Source: Myxococcota bacterium
GTDB taxonomy: Bacteria > Myxococcota_A > Polyangia > HGW-17 > JAJRWW01
Direction of reading: 5' to 3'
DNA: 7,193 nucleotides
NCBI GenBank assembly: GCA_024276595.1
Contig: JAJRWW010000348.1
Location: forward strand, 1 to 7,193
Shown here piece by piece: positions 1-3,873 of the stretch; the first letter of the stretch is position 1, and every line of letters starts with the position of its first letter. Below the pieces are notes generated by a model. It searched no databases and was not told the origin of the DNA. It worked only from the letters and a program-made list of their open reading frames with translations. The translations under genes were made by a program, and so were the position numbers.

Positions 1-19
1 AGGTGAGCTGTCCACTGGA

Positions 20-1501
20 CTAATAGGAGGTGTCGTTGTTGCGCACGTCGTAGCCGCTCGTCTGGCCCGGCGGGTGAAGGGCCGTGAGGTTGCAGGTGGT
101 GACGCCCCCACTCACCAGGGTCTCCACATCCACCACCCTCCAGGTGTTGCCCTGACAGCCGTACCCGCCGGAGCTGTTGAACCCGGTGACCTGGTTGGGG
201 AGCTGACCGTAGGTGCCCACCCGGTAGCCGTCACAGTAGATGTTCACCAGAGGATGCTCGGTACCGCTTCCACTGTAGTAGTGGACCATGACTCGAAAGA
301 CGTCGCCGTTGCTCGGGGAGTCCACGTTGATGTTCTCCGGGATCCCGGCGGTGGAGATGTTGTCCACGTCCAGCCGCGGGTTGTCACAGTGGCCGTGCAG
401 GAGGTTCCAGGTGGAGCCCTCTGGAGTCCCGATGCACTCTGAGATGTTGCTCGTGGAGTAGCCCCAGTCAGGCCTGAATCCGTCGCCAGAGCCCGCCTTG
501 CAGTTCATGTAGTAGCAGTCGTAGGTGTCATCGCACCAGCTCGCGCCAAAGTCATCGCGCAGCAGGTGCAGGTCTATGTCCCTGCTGCCGGTGCCCTCCC
601 AGCACAGCTCCACCCGCAGCCCGGGGCCGATGATGTGAATTACAAAGGTACAGGTGTAGGTGCCGCTGGGAGTCACCACGGTCATGGTCACAGTGTAGTC
701 GCCAGAGAGGGTGAACTCGATGGTCGGTGTGGCGGTGTTCGCCCCGTTGAGAGTGAAGCTGGGCGAGTTGCCCGAGGCGATGAAGACATCGTCGCAGGGA
801 CCGCCCACCACCTCCCAGCTCCAGCTCGTGGCGGTCCCCGTGTACCACTGGGTTCCGTCGAGCTGGTAGGTGGTAAAGGGCTGACCCGGCTGAATATCTC
901 CCGGGCCCGGACAGGAGATCACCGGGTTGCAGCAGAGCCCGTCGTCGGCGCAGCCGTTGCAGTCGTTGTCCAGGTCGTCACAGATCTCTGCCGAAGGCCA
1001 GATACCGCCGGTACATGGGCCCCAGTGTCCAAACTCGTTGGAGCCCTCACAGGTCTGTGTGCCCTGCACGCATGCCCCCTGATCCACCCGCCCCGGAGGA
1101 CCCACAAAGCACTGCTGCACATCCCCCAGCGCACATGTGCACAGCTCGTCCACCTCACCATTGCAGTTGTCGTCCAGACCGTTGCCGCAGATCTCCGTTG
1201 TGCCACATCCAGGTGGCACCGGGTTGCCGCAGGGGTTGCTCATGTCGGGAGGACAACCGTCGGTGGCCGCCGCGCCATCGAGCTGGTAAGCCTGGCCTGC
1301 GTCGGGCGGTGTCGAGTCTGGCCACAGGAAGCCGTCCTGCCCAACACCACCATCCTGCAAGAGGGTGTTGGAGTTGTCGTTCTGATTGGAGCTGCCGCCA
1401 CCGTCGTCACCCGCGTTTCCATAAGTGGGTCCGCAGGCGAGCAGCCAGGTGGCGCCCAGCACCAGCAGCCCCCTGTGTATGGAAAAAAGAGCACTACGCA
1501 T
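20..1501 (-). CDS. Cys-rich surface lipoprotein with two MopE-like motifs and a PKD-like domain
   Basis: A 493-residue secreted lipoprotein of unknown function. Residues 1-23 form a lipoprotein signal peptide (basic start, hydrophobic LLVLGATWLLAC) with lipidation predicted at Cys23. Gly at +2 would favour outer-membrane sorting if the E. coli Lol rule applies. Residues 24-100 are a Gly/Asn/Asp/Pro-rich linker. Residues 103-121 and 172-190 match the putative metal-binding motif named after the copper-binding protein MopE (EICGNGLDDNCNGEVDELC and EICDDLDNDCNGCADDGLC), joined by a Cys-rich stretch. Residues about 197-292 resemble a PKD beta-sandwich ending in GDYTVTMTVVTPSGTYTC. Residues about 295-470 match a C-terminal domain I recall from myxobacterial secreted proteins (DIDLHLL, DCYY, PDWG, ENINV, MVHYY). 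The start at 1501 is preferred over the in-frame ATG at 1558 because it has a GGAGG site and begins the signal peptide directly. The two motifs plus PKD-like domain suggest surface binding of metal or matrix, which is inference. No terminator is visible in the 19 bases after the stop. Confidence 0.9.
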   Translation of the reverse strand: MRSALFSIHRGLLVLGATWLLACGPTYGNAGDDGGGSSNQNDNSNTLLQDGGVGQDGFLWPDSTPPDAGQAYQLDGAAATDGCPPDMSNPCGNPVPPGCGTTEICGNGLDDNCNGEVDELCTCALGDVQQCFVGPPGRVDQGACVQGTQTCEGSNEFGHWGPCTGGIWPSAEICDDLDNDCNGCADDGLCCNPVISCPGPGDIQPGQPFTTYQLDGTQWYTGTATSWSWEVVGGPCDDVFIASGNSPSFTLNGANTATPTIEFTLSGDYTVTMTVVTPSGTYTCTFVIHIIGPGLRVELCWEGTGSRDIDLHLLRDDFGASWCDDTYDCYYMNCKAGSGDGFRPDWGYSTSNISECIGTPEGSTWNLLHGHCDNPRLDVDNISTAGIPENINVDSPSNGDVFRVMVHYYSGSGTEHPLVNIYCDGYRVGTYGQLPNQVTGFNSSGGYGCQGNTWRVVDVETLVSGGVTTCNLTALHPPGQTSGYDVRNNDTSY

Positions 1502-1506
1502 GGCAA

Positions 1507-1511
1507 CCTCC
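1507..1511 (-). promoter_or_regulatory. Shine-Dalgarno GGAGG fixing the lipoprotein start
   Basis: Read on the minus strand, GGAGG lies five bases before the ATG at 1501. It decides in favour of this ATG over the in-frame ATG at 1558, which would put 19 extra residues in front of an otherwise standard lipoprotein signal peptide. Confidence 0.8.
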
Positions 1512-1582
1512 AATGGCCACCGACCCGGCGGCGGCCCTACCTCGCAACAGGCAGACAAGATGTACGGATCTTTCGCCTCTTT

Positions 1583-1611
1583 ATGCTATCTGAGGTGGAA
1601 ACCGATTACAA
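1583..1611 (-). promoter_or_regulatory. Candidate sigma-70-type promoter for the MopE-motif lipoprotein
   Basis: On the minus strand, TTGTAA (1606-1611, four of six to TTGACA) and TAGCAT (1583-1588, four of six to TATAAT) are separated by exactly 17 bases. A start near 1576 would give a leader of about 75 bases. The site sits in a locally AT-richer part of the 1502-1698 divergent intergenic region. The match is moderate and myxobacteria use many alternative sigma factors, so this is only a candidate. Confidence 0.4.
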
Positions 1612-1677
1612 GCAATGGAAATGCCGGCTCGGCTTGGGAGCGGGAGAGCAGGCGAAAAACAGCCCCGCTCGAAGGTC

Positions 1678-1698
1678 GGGGGGGGTAGACTGCCCCCC
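1678..1698 (+). repeat. G8/C6 inverted repeat abutting a start codon
   Basis: Eight G residues (1678-1685), a seven-base loop TAGACTG (1686-1692) and six C residues (1693-1698) stand directly against the ATG at 1699. In RNA this would fold into a six-base-pair all-GC hairpin ending at the start codon and leaving no free Shine-Dalgarno sequence. The loop also contains TAGACT, four of six to the TATAAT -10 consensus, placed so that transcription could begin at or next to the ATG. Whether it is a translational clamp, part of a leaderless promoter or chance is unresolved. Confidence 0.5.
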
Positions 1699-2388
1699 AT
1701 GACACGTCCCTGGGAGACAGTCGAGACGGTGGACACCCATGAAGGAGCCATGACCCTGCTGCGGCGAGGTGAGCGGGAGCTGCTCATCACCATCGACGGC
1801 AGAGTGCTCATGAACGGCGTGGCCAGCCGCTCCGAGATCCGCCTCGCGGAGCTGGCCTGTGCAGCGCTCGCTGCCCACCCCACCCCAAGGATTCTTCTGG
1901 GTGGGCTGGGCCTGGGCATCACGCTCAAGGCGGCGCTCGAGTGTCTTGGGCCCGGCGCCCGAATCACGGTCGCGGAGCTCAACCACGCGGTGGTCCGCTG
2001 GTGCCGCGGGCCCGCCGCAGATCTCAACGGGTCCGCTCTCAGCGATCCTCGGGTGGAGGTACGCGTGGCAGACGTGGCCGACCTGATCTTGGCTGCCGCC
2101 AGCTCCCACGCCCGGCTGGACGCCATCGTCCTGGACCTGTACGAGGGACCACACGAAGCCACCCAGGGGAGGGATGACCCCTTCTACGGCCCCGAGGCCC
2201 TTCTCAGAGCGCGGGAGGCCCTCGCCCCAGGAGGGGTGCTCGCAGTCTGGTCCGAGGAGCCCGACCGCGCCTTCGAAAGACGCCTGGACCGGGCGGGCTT
2301 TCGCACCGAGCGCAGGCGCGCCGGAAAGGGCGGACGGCGCCACGCGATCTACCTGGCACGAGCGGGGCAGCACCGTCCCCGGGGCTGA
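1699..2388 (+). CDS. Spermidine synthase-like (SpeE-fold) putative methyltransferase/aminopropyltransferase
   Basis: A 229-residue cytosolic protein with the class I Rossmann fold of the spermidine synthase family. The Gly-rich nucleotide loop is ILLGGLGLG (residues 65-73), followed by the acidic residue that binds the ribose (VAEL, Glu93), a second acidic motif (VADVADL, Asp125) and the strand-four motif LDAIVLDLYEGP (Asp146). The C-terminal part (LAPGGVLAVWSEEPDRAFERRL) is typical of the family. True SpeE has DSTDP at the active site and an N-terminal LDGxxQ plus YHE segment; here these read DLYEG and TIDGRVLMNGVASRSE. A polyamine role is therefore doubtful, and the substrate is unknown. 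The start at 1699 gives the length and N-terminus (MTRPWE) I recall for short homologs. The ATG at 1615 would add 28 unlikely residues, and the ATG at 1750 would remove the first strand. There is no clear ribosome binding site. The gene is divergent from the MopE-motif lipoprotein and converges on the tRNA. Confidence 0.87.
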   Translation: MTRPWETVETVDTHEGAMTLLRRGERELLITIDGRVLMNGVASRSEIRLAELACAALAAHPTPRILLGGLGLGITLKAALECLGPGARITVAELNHAVVRWCRGPAADLNGSALSDPRVEVRVADVADLILAAASSHARLDAIVLDLYEGPHEATQGRDDPFYGPEALLRAREALAPGGVLAVWSEEPDRAFERRLDRAGFRTERRRAGKGGRRHAIYLARAGQHRPRG

Positions 2389-2404
2389 TGCCACGTGCCC
2401 TCAC

Positions 2405-2435
2405 AAAAAAGCCCCACCGATCTCTCGGATGGGGC
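2405..2435 (-). terminator. Intrinsic terminator of the tRNA gene
   Basis: On the minus strand, GCCCCA pairs with TGGGGC and TCCGA-side bases pair across a TCTC-type loop (2411-2435, one bulged A). Six T residues follow at once (2410-2405). The run of T lies only on the minus-strand side, so this terminates the tRNA transcript about 35 bases past its 3' end. The same hairpin could weakly stop the convergent SpeE-like transcript, but there it is not followed by T residues. Confidence 0.85.
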
Positions 2436-2469
2436 GAAGGGTCGACCGACGCAAGTTAGTCACCCAAAG

Positions 2470-2543
2470 TGGCGGCACAGGGACTTGAACCCCGGACACT
2501 GCGGATATGAGCCGCATGCTCTAACCAGCTGAGCTATGCCGCC
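2470..2543 (-). tRNA. tRNA with CAT anticodon, probably elongator tRNA-Met
   Basis: A 74-base minus-strand tRNA with all arms intact. The acceptor stem GGCGGCA pairs with TGCCGCC and is followed by discriminator A. The D arm is GCTC/GAGC, the anticodon stem is TGCGG/CCGCA around loop CTCATAT, and the T arm is CGGGG/CCCTG (one G-T pair) around TTCAAGT. The variable loop is five bases. The anticodon is CAT. An initiator tRNA is unlikely because the acceptor opens with a normal G-C pair and the anticodon stem lacks the three consecutive G-C pairs next to the loop. Elongator Met is favoured, but tRNA-Ile2, whose C34 is modified to lysidine by TilS, has the same anticodon and cannot be excluded by eye. 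CCA is not encoded (CTTT follows the discriminator), so a CCA-adding enzyme is needed. Confidence 0.93.
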
Positions 2544-2554
2544 GAGGTTTGAGG

Positions 2555-2583
2555 CATTTACCCAATCAGGAGGCGGTTGTCAA
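2555..2583 (-). promoter_or_regulatory. Promoter of the tRNA gene
   Basis: A perfect -35 box TTGACA (2578-2583, minus strand) lies 17 bases from TAAATG (2555-2560), a weak -10 match. Transcription would start near 2548, leaving a leader of about five bases for RNase P to remove before the mature 5' end at 2543. The perfect -35, ideal spacing and position make this convincing despite the poor -10. With the terminator it makes the tRNA a monocistronic unit. Confidence 0.72.
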
Positions 2584-2589
2584 GACCCC

Positions 2590-2839
2590 AGTGAAGAGGG
2601 GTGTGCGGGCCGGAAGTGTAGACAGTGTGGGGGGTTACGTATGGTTGTGAGGTGGTGGTGGGGGGCACCTTGGGGTATTGCGGGGCTCTGTGAGGTAGGG
2701 GCCAGGGCGGGGCCAGGGCGGAGCCAGGTTGGGGCCGGAGCAGAGCCAGGTTGGGGCCAGGGCGGAGCCAGGTTGGGGCCGGAGCAGAGCCAGGTTGGGG
2801 CCAAGGCGGGTTGGGTGCCGGGGAGCTGGTGCCGGGGAG
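2590..2839 (-). other. Repeat-rich intergenic stretch; candidate Rho-dependent termination zone
   Basis: No gene is supported here. The plus strand is strongly G-skewed, with G runs at 2660-2665, 2672-2675, 2682-2685 and 2698-2701 before the tandem repeats. Transcript of the upstream lipoprotein gene reading through on the minus strand would therefore be C-rich and G-poor (about 12 C to 5 G per 22-base repeat), the composition of rut sites loaded by Rho. No intrinsic terminator follows that gene. A role in ending its transcription before the tRNA promoter is inferred from composition only. Open frames across this stretch exist in several phases because the repeat lacks stops, and are not credible genes. 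Confidence 0.35.
2698..2812. repeat. Nested 22-bp/44-bp tandem repeat
   Basis: Four consecutive 22-base units lie at 2709-2730, 2731-2752, 2753-2774 and 2775-2796. All begin GGGGCC and end AGCCAGGTT. Units 1 and 3 are identical (GGGGCCAGGGCGG core) and units 2 and 4 are identical (GGGGCCGGAGCAG core), so the array is two exact copies of a 44-base unit. An 11-base partial unit precedes it (2698-2708) and a degraded partial unit follows (2797-2812). The alternating order shows that a 22-mer duplicated and diverged first, and the resulting 44-mer then duplicated without further change. No unique spacers are present. Confidence 0.93.
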
Positions 2840-2841
2840 CT
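2814..2841. repeat. Perfect 14-bp tandem duplication reaching a stop codon
   Basis: The 14-base unit GGTGCCGGGGAGCT occurs twice head to tail (2814-2827 and 2828-2841). The second copy supplies two of the three bases of the TAG stop codon of the minus-strand lipoprotein (2840-2842). Its sequence is related to, but distinct from, the adjoining 22-base repeats. Confidence 0.9.
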
Positions 2842-3580
2842 ACTTGCGTGCCTTGGCTTTCTTGTCCTTGGGCTTGCTCTTGGTCGGTTCATCCTTGGCG
2901 TTGAAGCCCTTGTCCTTGCCCTCCTCCGGGGCTTCGATCCAGTGCTTGGGCTTCTCGTCCGTGTCGCCGGGGTTGGCCCAGGAGATCTCCCGGAGCTGGC
3001 CGTCCTCGTATCGCTCCCAGTAGTCCTTGTAGCCGTTTCGGTCCTTGTCCATCTCCAGGCGCTCTATGACGGTGCCCTTGCCCTTGATGTTTCGGTAGTG
3101 CTTCCAGATGAGTGGCTTCCACTTCTTGGAGGCCTTGGCGCCCTTGACGGTGGGGTAGGGGCGGACCTCCACGCGCTTCTTGGTACCATCGGGGCGGTTG
3201 TACATGACCTGGTCCCAGACCCCGTCGTGATCCAGATCCCACCAGATGACGGCATGAGTGATGCCGTCGTCGAAGTAGCGAATGGAGATATCTGGCTTGC
3301 CATCGTAGTCGGTGTCCAGCTCGTGGCAGACCTTCTTGTTGGCAGCGTCCAGGAGGATCCAGCGGTCCCGCTTCTTGTCCCGGTTGAGATCCAGGGTGAC
3401 GATGCGCGTCTCCGGGGTCTTCTTGCACTTCGCCAGCTTGGCGCCCTTGGATGAGACGACCACAGAGCTGGATCTACGGGCGGCAGCCTCGGGGGTGGTC
3501 TTTTTTTTCTTCTTGCTGTCGCAGCCTGTCACGGCGAGCACGAGGGCTACGAGCATGGCCAGGTTTTTTGCTACTTTCAT
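2840..3580 (-). CDS. Lys-rich lipoprotein with four calcium-loop-like (DxDxDGxxD) motifs
   Basis: A 246-residue secreted lipoprotein I do not recognise as a named family. Residues 1-20 (MKVAKNLAMLVALVLAVTGC) are a classic lipoprotein signal with lipidation at Cys20. Asp at +2 would retain it in the inner membrane under the E. coli Lol rule. KKKKK follows at 23-27. Four acidic loops resemble EF-hand/dockerin-type calcium sites: DLNRDKKRD (64-72), DTDYDGKPD (89-97), DLDHDGVWD (115-123) and DKDRNGYKD (178-186). Each is followed by an aromatic/hydrophobic strand (RWILLD, ISIRYFDDG, QVMYNRPDG, YWERYEDGQ), suggesting a repeated loop-plus-strand unit. The last 30 residues are very Lys-rich. Cys52 and Cys85 could form a disulfide. 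The start has GGAAGGA five bases upstream. Calcium binding and envelope location are inferred. The gene is divergent from lepB. Confidence 0.9.
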   Translation of the reverse strand: MKVAKNLAMLVALVLAVTGCDSKKKKKTTPEAAARRSSSVVVSSKGAKLAKCKKTPETRIVTLDLNRDKKRDRWILLDAANKKVCHELDTDYDGKPDISIRYFDDGITHAVIWWDLDHDGVWDQVMYNRPDGTKKRVEVRPYPTVKGAKASKKWKPLIWKHYRNIKGKGTVIERLEMDKDRNGYKDYWERYEDGQLREISWANPGDTDEKPKHWIEAPEEGKDKGFNAKDEPTKSKPKDKKAKARK

Positions 3581-3585
3581 CTCGG

Positions 3586-3592
3586 TCCTTCC
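3586..3592 (-). promoter_or_regulatory. Shine-Dalgarno GGAAGGA of the calcium-loop lipoprotein
   Basis: On the minus strand, GGAAGGA lies five bases before the ATG at 3580, and the reading frame then opens immediately with a lipoprotein signal peptide. This settles the start. Confidence 0.8.
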
Positions 3593-3668
3593 AGCGGGAT
3601 CCCAGGATCAGAGAAAGGATACATCATTTCCTACAGTTGACCAGCGAAGCGATCCCCGCCGACGTTGA

Positions 3669-3677
3669 AATATAGCA
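3669..3677 (-). promoter_or_regulatory. Extended -10 promoter for the calcium-loop lipoprotein
   Basis: On the minus strand, TGCTATATT combines an extended -10 TG (3676-3677) with TATATT (3669-3674, five of six to TATAAT). A weak -35-like TTGCAT lies 15 bases further upstream; an extended -10 often tolerates a poor -35. Transcription would begin near 3662, giving a leader of about 80 bases. Confidence 0.55.
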
Positions 3678-3789
3678 GGTTCATGGCAGATGCAACACTG
3701 TTTTTGCCGCACCACGTGCGCCTGGCGGCGGCGGCCCGCGGGTGGCAGCCTCTCGCAGCGGTGGCCAAGGTGTGCCCGCTGCAGGCGGT

Positions 3790-3809
3790 GGGGAGCTTTG
3801 GGGAGCTTT
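3790..3809. repeat. Perfect 10-bp tandem repeat upstream of lepB
   Basis: GGGGAGCTTT occurs twice in direct succession (3790-3799 and 3800-3809), 64 bases before the chosen lepB start. The 10-base period places both copies on nearly the same face of the helix, so an operator is possible, but nothing else supports one. Confidence 0.75.
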
Positions 3810-3873
3810 ATCGCCACCCGTGGACACAAAGTCCTTGCCTCTCCCCAGGACGGAGAGTAAGCCTTCACGAGCA

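Larger units (their letters stand above)
3581..3873. other. Divergent intergenic region between the calcium-loop lipoprotein and lepB
   Basis: About 290 bases shared by two divergent genes. The lipoprotein side is AT-richer and holds a good promoter candidate. The lepB side is GC-rich and includes a perfect 10-base tandem repeat at 3790-3809. I found no convincing -35/-10 pair for lepB: TTGAAA at 3665-3670 lacks a -10 partner at the correct spacing. A frame open toward lepB from a GTG at 3742 has mixed third-position bases unlike the GC-rich gene body, so I treat it as leader. Confidence 0.55.

Noticed and set aside
566..1702. Long plus-strand open frame opposite the MopE-motif lipoprotein
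   Set aside because: It is antisense to a gene with a signal peptide and recognisable domains; its translation shows no motif and overlaps the start of the SpeE-like gene.
1606..2394. Long minus-strand open frame opposite the SpeE-like gene
   Set aside because: Its translation lacks family motifs, while the plus strand has a complete Rossmann signature; a high-GC shadow frame.
2411..2435. Terminator of the SpeE-like gene
   Set aside because: On the plus strand the A run precedes the hairpin and no T run follows, so it is assigned to the minus-strand tRNA.
2470..2543. tRNA gene as an integration site for a mobile element
   Set aside because: No integrase, no duplicated tRNA 3' end and no phage or plasmid gene is seen nearby.
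2698..2812. CRISPR array
   Set aside because: The 22-base units are contiguous with no unique spacers, there is no dyad typical of CRISPR repeats, and no cas gene is present.
2536..2904. Plus-strand open frame running from the tRNA through the tandem repeats
   Set aside because: It begins inside a tRNA, is open only because the GC-rich repeats lack stops, and runs into the opposing lipoprotein gene.
3742..3873. GTG at 3742 as the lepB start
   Set aside because: The added 44 codons have mixed third positions unlike the gene body, encode low-complexity sequence, and contain the 10-base tandem repeat. The ATG at 3874 is simpler, though its ribosome binding site is weak, so some doubt remains.
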